The position numbers and the translations under genes are program-made. The notes beneath the pieces were generated by a model. That model worked only from the letters and a program-made list of their open reading frames with translations. It was not told where the DNA came from and did no database searches. Below are positions 12,401 to 27,400 of a stretch of DNA of 64,000 nt, piece after piece. Source of the stretch: Hymenolepis diminuta (taxonomy: Eukaryota; Platyhelminthes; Cestoda; Cyclophyllidea; Hymenolepididae). Each line of letters opens with the position of its first letter. Position 1 is the first letter of the stretch. The stretch lies in assembly GCA_900708905.1 (NCBI GenBank), contig CAADRB010000020.1, positions 759,247 to 823,246 of the forward strand. The letters are read 5' to 3'.

Positions 12401-15400
12401 CATTAAATGGTGAAAGTTTTAACAAAGTTTAACAAAATTTCGTAACATGCTTTTGCAAAATCTAAAACTGGAACCACAGACGGTTAGAACAATAATGTTT
12501 CTAATTATATATTTACATTTATGCGATTGTAAAGTTTATCTTTTAACTCTGGTTTTTCTAGAACATAATTACAAAATTTAATAAATCATTATATTAATTT
12601 TGAAGAAACTGTGTTTTTTAATGTTCCATCGTTTTCCCGTTTTGCCCTTATGATGAAAACCGCTTACCTTTATAGTTAAGATGATCTTAGATACTTCATA
12701 AACACTTAAAAAAGCAATTTAAAAAATAATGCAGTTGTAAGTCACTGCATCACTGCAGCATCACTATCTTTTGAGTATCACCAGTTATTTATTTAAATAA
12801 TTTGACTGGTTTCAAATCAAACTTAAATAATATTTTATTTTAAAATTGTAAATGGATCGTTTTTTATACCAATACTTCTGAAGCAAGTGCTTTATCATTA
12901 TTATGAAAACGTCAGATTATGATCTTGGTCAGTTTGCTGCGCACTAGTAACTAACGGTGAAATACTTAATGTTTTTAATATAAAAACTCCCTTAGGGCTT
13001 TTGAAACCGCATTTTAATTTCATTTAAAAATTAATAGCGCATTTTTAAGTTTAGAAACCATTCATTGGAAACATAACTTTAATGAAAATGTGAACAGCTA
13101 ACAAGCAAAAAACATAGCGCCTACAGGGGCTAAACAGAACATGTTCAATTAAACTGATCTATAGTGGCCAAAAACGATATCAAAGTGTTCGACTGACGAT
13201 ATTAATATATAGGATAATTGAAGAAAAAACCTAAGAATAGGAGCATAAAACCAGTCAAAAATAAATGTTACTAAATTGAAGAGAGCACTGTAATATTAGA
13301 CGGATCGCTCAACTCATTAAACGAGTAAACTATATTATCTAGGCAGAAATGTATGTTTGTTGTGCAAATCGATATCATGTTCTATATAGTTCAAAATGCT
13401 AACCTATCAAACATTCAGTAAATTTCTCAAGCCCACTAAGGAGAGTGTTAACAAAGGCTGACCTGGGTAGAGGAAGATATTCTGTAGGCGCAACTATGAA
13501 AAACTGTATTCTGCTACCTCTTTTGTGGGATTGTTCGCCCACATCACTGGATGTGCACAGATGGGCATCGATGGGCATAGTAACCTCTGACTCTAGCAAC
13601 CGACCACATTGACCACTTTTATAGACTTTCTCCATACCACCTCTCGTCAAACCTGTAAATACTTGAACATCTTCACTAAGGAATCCATAATTGGGTTCGC
13701 AATTCCCGAAGTAATAAAAAATGACGTTACCAATCCAGAATTTTGTATTCATTACTAGATTAAGAGAACGAAAAAATATAAATTCCAGACTGACCTTCTA
13801 AGCTATTAAATTTCATAGAAGTTAATTTGGGCCGACTAATAATTTCGCCTGTCAAAAGATTGTATCCTAAACTAGCAGAATATTTTGATTCGATTTCGCT
13901 ATTTTTGGCTGGATCCAGTTGCTTCTGAATTCACTGAAGTTTCCAGATTTATACCCCTCCCATACTCCCTTTTAAAAGTTACCATCAGATTAATTCTAGA
14001 AAAAGCATAGTCTTTTGTGAGTTTAATCACGAGCGGGGGATACTGGAAAATGAATTCAACTATACAATTTATAGTAAAATGACATATTGGGTTGTTAAAT
14101 AAGAAATAATTATCTGAAATATTCTAACAATTAAATTACTGTTTATTAGCTTTATATTTAATAGTAAGCCTTTTAAAAATTTATTAATGGTAGTAAAAAA
14201 TAATTTTTTAAATATTTTAAAAGCCATAGATTAAAGTACTCAATAGAGTTCACCTTGAATGAACTTTAATGGGCACTGCCTTGTTAAAAATTCGTGTATG
14301 TCTCATCTTCATGTTCCGTAGTGAGATGGCAGGATCAGTCATGGAATTAAATAAATTCTATTTATACAATACATAATCGCATCGATGAATCTAGGAGTCA
14401 AAACAGAAGATTAGGACATGAGAATCCCGACTTCTTTAACTGATTATTATTTGACCCTTCCCCGCACCACACCTTGATGTACTGGTTTGCTTTTCTCCCT
14501 AAACAGGTACAGTTCGATAATTAAAGTTTGAATTGGGAAGTGTGCGATATTTTTTATTGAACGATTATTTGTGTTGATAAATTATCCTTTTAGAACGAGG
14601 CGAATGACTCAAAATATCGATACTGTTTATATCTTTGAGAATCGTAACAGAGAGCTGCAACAGACATCATAACTCGTAGCTCTGCTCAGTCTAGACAGAG
14701 ACAAAACCGAAAATTTTCCTACCCATATTTTATTTTAGCCATTCCATGCACCAAACTTTTACATGTGTAACCAGCTATCTTCCCTGCAATTCTTCCCTTC
14801 CAGCAGGCCACTGGTCCATCTTAACTCTCGTTCTTCTGATTCTGGAAGAGTTTCTATTATCACGACAGGCTTTAAAATCATTGAATAATAAAACTAGCTG
14901 TGCTGAAATTAGCTACTTTAAAGCTCGTTAAATACTGACTGCTCACCTGCTTTATTTTCTTTCGGTTTAAATCCAAGTTCGCAAGGTTCACATGTTTCAT
15001 TCGTTGTCTTCCATTCATTTGGCTTGCAGGGTTGACATATCCAACAACAAGTCTTTGATTTGTCCTTTAATATCTGAAAAAAATAAAGAGGAACTTGAGA
15101 ATAAATATTAATTCATGTAGAGATGAATCTAAAATTTCAAAATCTACAAAAATTGAAGACAAAGTATGATACTGTCTCATGTTCCTTGTTGATATTTTCA
15201 AAAAAATACCAAGAAATTATCTCCTTTTATTCTCATTTTCAAAATAGAAATTTAAAAGTGAAATTCAAAAAATTGTCTAAATTAATTTGAAAACTTGTGA
15301 AAATGTAGTATCTGCACACTCTGATTCACACACTTGCTCCGTCCCTCCGTGTATTGCGCACCTACTGATTAATATATCTGTTCTAACCGTCAGTTAGGGA

Positions 15401-18400
15401 CAGTTTCGCAGCGAATAAAGGTTGTGAAATTTCCCAAACGTATTTTGTTCCTCATTTCGTCTGTTTCTCAAATCGAGCTACTGATACCTTCCTCTTTCAT
15501 CCCAACTCTTCTTCGTACTTCTTCTTCCTTTCCCCTCTTACTTATTTCCATTAGCCTAGTACACACCTAGGCCCGCTTAATCCTTGACATTCCTTTCCTA
15601 GAAAGGCTTCATTATCCTACTATTCTTAGGAAGATCATTAGTTCTATGAGGGAATTTCAAACTCCTATTGATGGAATTAGAGATACTTTAAATAATATTG
15701 CAATGTTATTTTCCAAATCAATATTATGGGAATTAAAATCTCAATCACTAATGTTCGTACAGACTTGATTTACCGTTGAGAAAGGGGGGTCATCTAGCAT
15801 TCATTTATCCGACAATCTGCGTTAACAAGTTCAAAAAAGGATTATTTTAGCAACATTTTAGAGGAAACAATCCCTTAAATCTCATTTTATTTTCTCAATG
15901 GCCTCTGTTTCCAATAGATCTTTTATTTCAAAGGAAAGCATATTAAATAAGTTTAGATTTCTTAAAAGAAAAATTATCTTTAAAAATTTGGAGTCGTCTG
16001 GAAATCTACACTTCCACTGAAAAATTCAAGGAAAATAGTTTTTTATTAAACATAAGCGTGAAATTTGTAAAACAAATTTCAAAGGGTTTGCTTAGATAAG
16101 ATTTCGTAACGATCGCTGAAAAAATAATGAATTATTATCTTTTATTATACAATGATTTGTATTAGTTTGAACACTAATAATGCAGGGATTTTAAGTCTAA
16201 CATCTGGTTCTTCCGTTAATAGAAAGGCTCAAATGACATGGAGCTTATTCTAAATCATTCACCTAAGGAATTCCGAAAATATTCTGTCTTGCTGGTTGGA
16301 TTATACCTTCCATACTTTTAGAAAGTGAATACCGGTTGCTTTCAAGGTGATAAATATAAGTCCTGAAAAGGTGAAACCGATTTTCCCATAGCCACGCTCT
16401 CTATTTGCTACCTGTTTTGTGAACGATAAACAATTGAATAAAGGTCACCTGTAGGATAAATTAAATTCTGAATTCCCTTTAATTGCAAAAAATGATTAGA
16501 ATAGATTCTGACAAAAAGTCTTCTCCTGAAAATGGTTATCTGGAGTGGTTGACTAGTGATATAAATTAATAAAACTTGTCAATAAACATGAATTCACTCT
16601 GAAAACAAGGAGCAAATCCTGAAATTGGGATATTAGGTCACTGAAAAATAAAACGTTCTTCTAATGCCCTGACTTTATTTTAAACCTCTTTTCAATCCCT
16701 TTGCCCTAACCTATATGCCATCGTTTTGAGGCATACTGTTTTCTTATAATGAGAAGTTATTTTCTTTTTGCATTTCTATGATTAATGACAGATAGATTCT
16801 GACGAAAAATTATGCAACAGTTGTTCAAAAAATATCTGAGTAACTTTTCTAATTACGAAAACTTATCTGGCTCGCGCGAAGAGCAAAAATGGATGGGATT
16901 TTAAATAATCACAAACATTTTTGATATAACAAAATATTAAAAGGGAAAAATATTGTAAAAATTAATATATTAAGATAAAAACTTCCATGATAATTTTGAT
17001 AATTTGTAACTAAATTAATAAAATGGACAAATTTTTGAGCATTTTGTGCAAATCTAGGACTTGAAAACAGCACTTTAATTACAGACAATCATGGTGCTAT
17101 TTAGCAGTACTGCTTGTTTAATCAATCAAGGCACCTTCGATTCCCACGGCCCACAGGGCTCACTGCAGAATGAATCCACGGGACCGGAGGCATTTTCGAA
17201 TTCATTATGAAACTGAATGTAGTCCGGATCAATTGTATAAAGTCTTCCCCCTCTCCACCTTCCAATTTGAACGTATTTGTAAACTTCCTTCCCATCCTCA
17301 TCTATTGTATGCTGGTAGTTCATGAGATCGTAGCTGCAGAAGAAAATTGGTCAATTAAAAGCATGTCCACAATTTTATCCAAGGCTTGTGAGCCAACACG
17401 TGACCAAAAGTATGTCGAAGAAATTGGAAAGGCTCGTGCGTACATTATTAAATAAAAATACAACAAAATATTAATAGAGTTTTGTGATCAATGAAGGAAC
17501 ATTTACAGAAACTTTCCACGGATTTGCTTCTCCAGGTTTAACATTTTGAATTTTTTAAATAAATCATGATCAGAGACGAACAGTAAGATGGGGAGGGTGA
17601 AGTATATACATACATTTTCTTCGTTTTGGTGGTCCAATTAGTCGATCAACTCCGATATTTGATGAAAGTAACATTCATGAGGAATTGTCAAATCACAAAT
17701 CAATAATAATATGCCATTTTAGCATGACCTCAGAGTGGAAAATTCATAGCATTATTCATCTTTGAAGATCGGCAGATAACAGCAAATACATTTGAATAAT
17801 GAATAATTTAATTGCTTGAATTTCTAATTAAGTAGATATAAATCAATCAAATTCTAAATCTCTCGTTCATTCAACACAATTTAGTGATTATTCAACACTT
17901 AAACTGCTAGAATCTTGCTTTCAGTATGATTCTCCGTTGTTTATCGGCCTCTATCTAAAAATGATATTAGATTTTGCATTGATAGGATGAATCCCCTCCG
18001 TATATACCATTTTATATGGGATCCCAAAAGAGTGTAAGCAGCTGAATGTTTGCTGTTGAAAGAGATGTTAATTTATTGCTCTTTTGTAGGGAAATCAGAT
18101 TAGGCAGTTTGCGATTAGCGCCTCTTTTTTCTAGCTTAAATGTTCAAAGAATTAAGCCGTCGGTAGATCGTAAAGTGGCATTAATCTGGACAGTAAAGCT
18201 ACTTTAATAGTCAAGACTAAATTAAAAGGCGACAAGATAAGCACTTTACTCTAGTTTCATTTAAATGCTTAAGTCATTATAAATCTTCATAGAGGATAAA
18301 GAAAGTTTGCTTTGATAAAAATCAGTGTTGAGGAATGTTAATCGAGAGAGGTGATACAGTTTTTGTAAATTTGAAAGCATGAACTCAAGTTACTGCTAAA

Positions 18401-21400
18401 GAGAAAGTAGGATGAAAATATTACAATAGAGTTGAGTAGATAGGGCCAGTCCCACTCAGCTAAGAAGCGAATAGTAGAATCGTTTGATGAAATAGTAAGG
18501 TTTCTTTTGTAAACTTCATTTGTCAGAAAATATCTATATTCAATTGATACAGATATAGGGCTGTCACTGATTTTTAAATCATTGATATAGTATAAAGATA
18601 GGAAGTAATGAAAGGTAATTGTGCATTATGGATTCCGCGGTTGATCTGATGGTCAAAGACTTCATTTTCTAACGGATGCCTCATTTGTTTTTTCAAAACT
18701 CAACCATTCTTCCTTTCATCTTATTGGCAAAGATCAATGTAAGCTAGAAGAACGGTTGCTTGCAAAAAATCTACTGCTGCATAATATTGTTTCATAGCGT
18801 ATCCTTTTTACTGAATTTAAACGCAGCTTTTCCTAATAGTACCAATTTGTCTTTTATTGGTCAGAAATTAACATTTAAATCATGTGCTTCATGGATGCTT
18901 TCTTATTTCACCTTGGTCCCCAACGTTCTTACTAATAATCTCACTGCCACTCACACCTTAAAGAAGGTAAATAGATTGCGTACCGGAAAAATTGTCATAG
19001 GTCCAACACAATACTTCCGAAAATAATAATTTATCTTCATATACAATGATAAAAGTGTCAAAACCAGTCATCCGTTATATGATATTATTGTCCTAAATCG
19101 TATCAAATATAATAACTATATATATAGTGCTTTCTCAATCTGGAAAATTAAGAGATTACTACTAAAACAGCCAAAAATATTTACTTTTATCTCTAAAGCG
19201 TCAATCTTTACCTCAAGGGAATTCCAATGCGGAGATACCAACTGTATGCGAGTGTTTATGGAAAAGAGAAAGCAATCCTACTCCACTATCGACCGCTTAT
19301 GTGCAAATATCAACAAGAATTTCCAATGTCAAGTTTTTGGTTGCTTTAAAGCATAAAAGACAAAGACAGATAAAACGCCATGCACCAGAATATCATCCTC
19401 AACGCTGACATCAGATTCAGTGGAAGCCTACTGAAAAGATCTTTTGAAAAAGCATATATTTATCGCAGGTGAGAAGTATAAATTAATCCGAATCCCGTGG
19501 ACCAAATTTTCCTTCCTTTTCCTTAAACTATTTTTCCTCTTAATCGGTTATGCACCCATTTGGCAGAATAATATAATGCTAATTACATTTATAAATTTTA
19601 TTAAAACAGAGATGATGCAAACTCACCTCGCCGACGGATCCCCGTTTTCATCAAAGGAAATTTTATCATTATTCCGATCTGTATAAGTCACCTTTAACAG
19701 CTCATGCCAAAGAAGAGTTCCATTTATTGGCAAGAGTCCAGGGCAGGCTCCTGGACGTCCAACACCGCAGACGATTTCTTGAACTTGGTGAAGAGCCAGA
19801 GCGAGGACATAAATTGCCAAGTTCAGTAGAGACAGTTTATTGTCCTGGTCGAATGGAGAGTTCTTCATACTTTCTTCCCCTAGCAATAACAAAACTTTTG
19901 TATTTCCTACATATTTTGTTATATTTTTTCCCTGTCTTTCAAGTCTCCATGTGCTTGGCTTCAAGATGAACTCCATTTGAAACATGACCTATAAACTTGA
20001 ATCGAGAGTGCAAACTTATCTAGTTTGCCTATGGTATGTTCTGAACTCGGACAGTTAATCGGTGAAGGATTGCTATATTATGATCCCTCAAATTTACCGA
20101 AACATGATTTTGATTGACTATCCTATACCTATCCTATATCCTACATAGTCTCGCTTGTTTACCGAACAATTGTAATGCTGCGCAAATTAGCATTCAATCT
20201 GCGCTACCATGAATAAGTAATACATTCAGAAAAATATTGCATTTTTATCTTTAGTAATCCAAAAATGATTCGCAATCGCAGAGAAAGGGTGTCCGAATAG
20301 GAGTATATAGTAAAATCAGGATACGAGGAGTATTATTTGAATTCTAGAAGCAATGATTTATCTAATCTCTCAAATGTTACAAGGCTCAAACTTCAATATT
20401 TGTTCTCTGAATTTTTGGGTGAGTTTATGTGCACAGTAGCCGGGGCTATTTTGACTAGTTATTTGCACTGAATGGTTGGCCAAGCCACTTTACTTCATCT
20501 GGTCTACATATGATCATGAGCGGATAGTTGAAAATATTAAAGGAACTAAAACACTAGCAGGTTCAACTCCTATAGTTAATCCAATTATTTCTTGTTTTGA
20601 GGCAAAAAGCTCTCTATTTGAGGCCACCTATTATACCTATCAAACTGACCTAGACAGCCTCTATTCAAATTTAAAAAATTCAAGTGCTAATCAAGTTTCA
20701 TCACATCCAGTTTATTTTGTAATGACAAAGTAAAAATTTTTACTAACATAATAAGCTTTTATATATACCTGGCATGCTCTCCTAAAATAGCATTGAATAA
20801 ATAAACTGAAAGTTATCACGTCACGGTAACTAGCTTAAAACAAAATCAAGCCATCAGATTCCTTGGTCTATTAAAATTTTAAAATATAAAAAAGTAAATA
20901 AAGAATAAATCTTTATTTCAAATCAGTTTGTGCATTGTTAAATTAATTTATAGGTGATAATTCAAAAAATGTTATATTGGTGAATCAATTATTAGTCCCT
21001 TTAAATATTCATTTTCATGATATTGTAAAGGTTAATAGTTTGAAAATACAATAACAAGAAGAAACTCGGGAGAAATTTCTGCCTCTTACCATCTTAAAAC
21101 AACTTGAAATAGCGAATTAATGATTCATTGTTATGGCATATACATTATAATTTGTATCTTTTAAAGCAAATTCCAATGTATAAAAATGAATTTCAAAAAA
21201 TCAGTTTTGTCACGTCGATACGTACCGGTGCATTGCCTTCGCTTGTCACCTGCTGTGGAATTAAATCGGCAGTTAAATTTCTGTTCCCAGAACTCCGGAA
21301 ACCATGGATTGATAGTTCTATGGGTTTGAGGAATTAGACTTGTGAAGTATTCGTCAAAATCCTCCACTCTGGGAGAGTGCAGTTTGATAGACAAACTACC

Positions 21401-24400
21401 TCGTGCAATTCGACTGTAAGCTCGTTCGCCAGTTGTGTAGTTGATTACAGGCCCCAAAATGTCCGATCGATCCGACCATCCATCACTATAAAAAAGTTAA
21501 CTGTTGGTATCATTGCATAGGTTAAAATATTTAGAGTCCTGAAATAAACGCCTCTTGGGAGGATTCCATCTTAGTGTATTGAGTAAATTACAATAGTGGG
21601 GAACAAATGCGAGCATCAGAGGGGTGGTCAGGCCAAGTATTTACTATGCCCATTTTGACGCCATCACGAATAGTCTCGATATGTTTACTAAATTCTAAAG
21701 GATATCATTAATCAAATACGAATTTCTCGTCATTTTGGTCACTCGCCTAGTGAGGTACAAACACGTAAAAGGACAGCATTTAATAAAGATCTGAGGTCTA
21801 CATATTTTCATATTAATTTGCAGCAGAAATAAGAGGAATGTATTTGACCTTATTTGAAAATGTTGACACGGAAACTGAGTTAGAAAAACAGGATGTGACG
21901 TCACAACAGCAAAAAAATCAATGACTGAATAACATTTTTCATCTTCATATTTTAAGTCTTATATTTTTTCAAGAAAGATACAAAATTCCGAATGTCTGAT
22001 TTAACAAAACAATATATTTTCGGGGGTTAATTTACGGTCCTTGTGAAAATCTTCTTTTGTCTTGTATATATCTTGTGACATGCTGTTAATTGCTCTTTTT
22101 AGTTGCTTATTGTTATTTCCAGCCCATCCTTTGTTCCTTTTCCGCTTCCCCTTTTCCCGTTATATGACTCGTATATATTGCCTTTTTTCTCTTCAATCCG
22201 TACGATCTTTCAGGTAATATTTCTGCCACATTCTTGGTTACTTTTCTCTGTTGATTTTGTTGAAATGCTTATAAGCTTAGAAGCGAGACAGCTTAAATAT
22301 TATCAATTGTCTAATGCTAATCACTCCCAATTAGAATCTGACCTATAAAGTAAGATTTTGAATTTTGCAGCTGCTTCTCCTTTGTCTTCTCATTCAGCAT
22401 CTATGCGTTCATATTACAGCCCTGTATCATAGACATACCGATAAGTACCAATTTCAACTCAAGAAATGAAGGTGTATGTGCAGTGCCATCCACAGTCATC
22501 ACGAAAATAAGTCGTCGATTAGACAAGACCACAGGTTTACGAAGAAGCACCCATTCTGGTGATGTGAATGACCTGACATGCTCGTGTTTTTTTCAATAAA
22601 TTATGTATTTTTCAAATAATTGAAGTGTTTATAAGCTTTAAAGGATGAATACATAAGTTTGGCACTATTCATGTAAGTCCACATATGCACTCCTTTAAGA
22701 GCCTTCTTCTCTTCAGTGTATTTCAGTTTGCCTATCCTTTTATTTTTAAAAGCAGTTTAACATCACAGATGGTCTTTCTTATCACTTTATGATTCCATGG
22801 AAATTTTTTGCCATCTGTTGACAAGACATACAAATTCCACGGCATCAGTTTAATCGAAGAACTTTAAAAGTACCGTCACCGTTTACAATGTATCATCACA
22901 CCAACATAATCCTTTATATTTAATCTAGAGTCGATTTATTTGAATATAAATAGGTCTATTTTATTCATGAGTCAAGGTTTAAAATCACTAATCGCTCAGT
23001 AGTTATGGCTCAAGGATGTCTTAAGAAGAAGGAGCAAACGGTGAGACTGAAAAATATCCCACAACCCTAACGGGAAGGTAAAACAATGTTTTGCCGCACA
23101 CCAAAAACGTAGTATCGACGCATTTGGAATGTTAAGTAATCGTTCGCAGTATGGGATGGAGATTAGAGCGTATGTAAAGAGAACGCATGTGAGGAAATTC
23201 ATGCAATTGTGAATACAGATTGGGATTGATTATCCACACAACGCAGGCTCTATCATTCGGTTCTTTAAACTGACGCAGTTTCAGTTTCACCATTTAAGTG
23301 ATTATCAGATAATTCAGATTTATTTAAAATACAACTTAAAATGACAAGCAAATACAATACTGCATTAACGAAAAATGAATCCTATGCTATTTTCATCTAA
23401 AATTATCCTAAAGTATCGGATATCTCATGCTTTGCCAATCTTATGCACAAAAACATTACTCGAGCTCAAAATATATGTAAACTTAATTTCATCAAACACA
23501 TCTATTCACTTCGTTCAATACTCGGAGTTATACCTACGTCCAACTGCATTGTTCTAAGTTTATCAAAAAGAATCTAATAATAAATCTGGAAAAAATTTCC
23601 TTTCTTCCAATTTTGAGAGAATGAGTTTCTTCCAGGAAATCTACAAAGCACATTCAAATCACATGGACGGTATGAACGTTGCAGTGTTTATCATTCCAAC
23701 AGTTTTATTGGGGACGTGTAGAGGACACTGCTTAATTTACTTGAATCAACGTACGGCCAATAACAAAACAATTCTTCACATAGAGCTCATTTTTACATTT
23801 GATATAATAACTAAATTTAAGTTAAATTTAAGTTTCGTCTAAATATCATAGCCTAACTTTTACTCAAGGGTATGAAAGTGAATTGCGTATGCACTAAACA
23901 GAGCATTTAAATGTTTAATTATTATATAGTAATAAGGACTTAGTCACTTTTGAGTCATTAAATCCGCCTTGATATAAGAGGATATCAACTTATTTATTCA
24001 GATATTATCTCCATAAAGGGATAATAACGCCTCAGAAACGACATTTGTAGCAGAGAAAATCCAACTAATCTAACACCCTTCCTCTGGAAATATGAATTAC
24101 GTAAATTAATAATACTTTTGACTGATGAAATTAACAGCTGTATCAAAATTTCTACATGATCAAAAAATGATCAGTTAAAATCATTTATAAAATTATAAAA
24201 TCGATTTGAACATAGAAACGTATTCCAGTTATAAAATGAGAAGGAGAGCAAATATGTCTTCGTTGAAAAGTGAGGATATCTATGGAGCTTGAGTTTCAAA
24301 ATGAGCCTCTTTTCCCTTAACGTCTTTAGAATACATGAGAAGTTCATTTCTATGGAAGGATAGTTCCCTAAACAAATGAGGAAAAAATGGGCTAATTTTC

Positions 24401-27400
24401 ATGAATGGGGATTTGAAATCTTTTGAAGCTTTATTATCACGTAGTTTACGATCCAGTCCTTAACTTTTTAATCCCACAAGGAAACCCGAAATAGTGTGAG
24501 TTCAAAAGATTGGTGGTCGCACCACTCCGACCTTCGCTTCTGTTGAGCATTTAGCTGGTATAAGCCGAGATCCATATTTTTATCTTTTCTTACACTTTTC
24601 GTGAAAATACAAATTAAGCAATCACAAGTTGATATTAATTGAATTCTCAGCCCAGTTTTACTATGAACTTTACTGCTTTTCGTGATGAAAAAAAAATTTA
24701 CTCATAATAAATTTTATATAAAATCTTTATCTAATGATCGCTTGTTTTCTGATAAATAACAAAGGGGGGCTTTACCATTTTCATCAGAGATAATAAAGTA
24801 GCTCGGCAAATTCGAACCAATCAAATTTGTCCTTAACTACATTTGAAGTACTTATATTGAGCTTGTAAATGTAAAATTTGCATAAACTAAAAACTATCCA
24901 CGATCACTTTCCAAACTTCGTAAAAAATAAATGACACATTATTGTATATTTCGAATACACTTAGTAGTACTAATTGTATTAATTAGTGCTACAAAGTGCA
25001 AGTAGTTCACGATCTAATCAAAAATAGATCTTAGTGATAAAAATGTTTAAATAAATTTGGAACAGCGCATTAATATAGGATCGGAAAAGTGACTTAAATT
25101 TTATAATTACAAACTTGAATTATGCAAAACAGTTGCTTTTGAAGTAAATTTGGTAAAAAATCGAACGCATTCCCGTAGGCTTGTCTAGACAATGACAAGT
25201 GATATAGACGGGACACAACAATTAGAATGAAAGATCGTATCTGCTATTAACATATAAACTGTGCCTTATAATATTGAAATTTATATTCCAATGCAGTTTG
25301 TCATTATATTAAAAATTGAGTTCGAAAAACAAACATAAGAAAAATATTTGAAAAGCAGAACCAAAATGAAACCTTGGGATGAAGGAGTAATATTTTACAA
25401 AACGAACAGATCCGCACATATTTCCCATTTGGTCATCTCGTGACAAAAAGTACTAAATCCTTGAAGAATTTGGATAATTTATAATTGTACCGACATTATT
25501 TTTGATAAATTTTTTATTTAGTTTGAAGTTCTTGGATGCAAAACACGTTGAATCACGTTCACACAAAGTATCTAGCTGTGAATAGCATCCACTGACCATG
25601 TTCTGTAAGCTTTGTCCCTGTTTTGGTATAAATGGCTGAAATATGCTATTCCGTTAAGTAATAAATTCTCAACCATTTTTTACTCTGTAAAATTCTGAAT
25701 TATTTTCATTCTATAAATAAAGTAAATTTTAAAGTAATTAAAATGCTTAATCAGATTTATTGATAAAAATTTGAAAGAAATCATAATTCTCTCTCCATTT
25801 ATGTGATTAAAATAAAAATTCATGATTAACTGTTGTTTAGATCGTATCTGTTGCTACTTGGTTATGTTAGTGATTCCCAAAGAAACAGGATTTTTTGTTC
25901 AAAATCGTGCTACGTCGCAGTATTAAAAAAATTCTGAGCAAAATTTTCTTCCCAAACTGGTTTAAGAAAAGTTATTGTACCCTTTGATAATTTTCCTTAA
26001 TTTCACGGATTATTTTGATCATTTCAAATTAACGTTTTTTGTTATATTCATGCAAATATGATTGTTTTCAGGAGTTGAAAGTAGTTTTCCTGCATTCACA
26101 CGGCAATATACTATACTTCCTCTGGGTAATCCATTTTTCAAAAATTGTTTAATGAACTTTTAAAAAAAATTATATTGAAAACATGTTAAGACAAAGATAT
26201 ACTGCAATCTAGGGGACGAATCGTGAAATTTGAATTTTGGAAAATGAACTACCCACTTTGTAAATGTAGTACAATCCGAATCAAAAATCAAATGGAGAAT
26301 GGCTCCCAGATACCCTGAGCTTGCTCTCAACATCTTTCAGATTACACTCGTTCCATCTGTTAACCGATTTCAGTAGCTTCTAAATTTAGACATGTCAAAA
26401 TTTGTTTGTGTGTAATTAATAACAACGAAGTCAAACATTTGTTAGCTTAAATTAAAAATCAGTGCGGATTTCTATTTTTATATGCATATTAAATCATTTT
26501 GAACAACCTCAAATTTTGAATTCACAGAAAGTATCATGGACAAATGGAAGTCAATGACCACACTGGCTCAAGAAAAATCTTTTTATCCGAGCCGAAATCT
26601 TTCATTTTCATCTGCATACCCCTTATATCTTTATTCTAAAGGTGCAAAATGCGCATTTTATTTTATTTGTTTTTCTGCAGTTTAATAGCTGTAATGAAAT
26701 AGTTTAAATTTTTGAAGGTTAGACTTCAATGATACTTTAGCTACAGGTATTTTTGCTATTTATTTTGCCGAAAGTTTTTACCATATTATAAAATGATATC
26801 ATCAATATTTCTTTATTTATGATATTTCGCCGTAACAGGATTAATCCTCCCTGTCCAATTGTATATATATAAATTCATACTTACGTTCCTATGAGAGCGT
26901 ATCCCATTTCATGAAGTTTCAGACTATCCATTGCCTTCAACAAGCCGCCGACGGTTTCACCTTGGCAAAAGCAGATTACTACCTTGGCTTTCCGTTGTGC
27001 ATTAAAGATATCTTCAGCCAGTCGCAAGAAAGCTGCATCGGTTTCTTTATTATCTATACTGCGTTCCGTTTCCGAGCATATCCCACTTGTGCTCATGCGA
27101 GTTTTAAGAAGGGCTATACCACGGTCTCCATAAATTCCTTCGAAAAAATATATAATGTTCGTTTATTTTAAAAATATCGCTCCGTTTAATTTAAAATTAA
27201 CGGTTTTGATAAAATGTCAACTAAATTACATAAAGGTCTGCACAGAAAATAAAACCGAAAACAGTTGTTTGTTTATAGTACCTGTACTTTTATACTCTTA
27301 GCTTTTATTTGGGTAATCCTAACAATTTAAAGATGTAAATTCTTGAATATTAAAATTTTGATTTTGGAATTAATAAAATTTAAGTATTCTTTTTATCTAT

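Larger units (their letters stand above)
9119..14946 (-). other. mGluR intron 6 (5.8 kb)
   Basis: Holds the candidate cassette exon (13404-13754), the family A repeat copy (14665-14905) and the TA microsatellite. A patch at about 9930-10140 is less A+T-rich and may be a repeat fragment. Confidence 0.85.

Noticed and set aside
19720..19745. Apparent loss of the glutamate-binding lysine: AMKPIDG of mGluR1 aligns with GLLPING here (Lys to Leu at residue 452).
   Set aside because: Counting mGluR1 residues shows K409 lies in the VQDSK segment upstream, which is conserved here as QDNK (K417). The Leu is not at a ligand contact.
22425..22600. Minus-strand open frame of about 55 codons (includes TSPEWVLLRKPVV) in intron 2.
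   Set aside because: Not recognised and without start or splice evidence; probably a repeat fragment.
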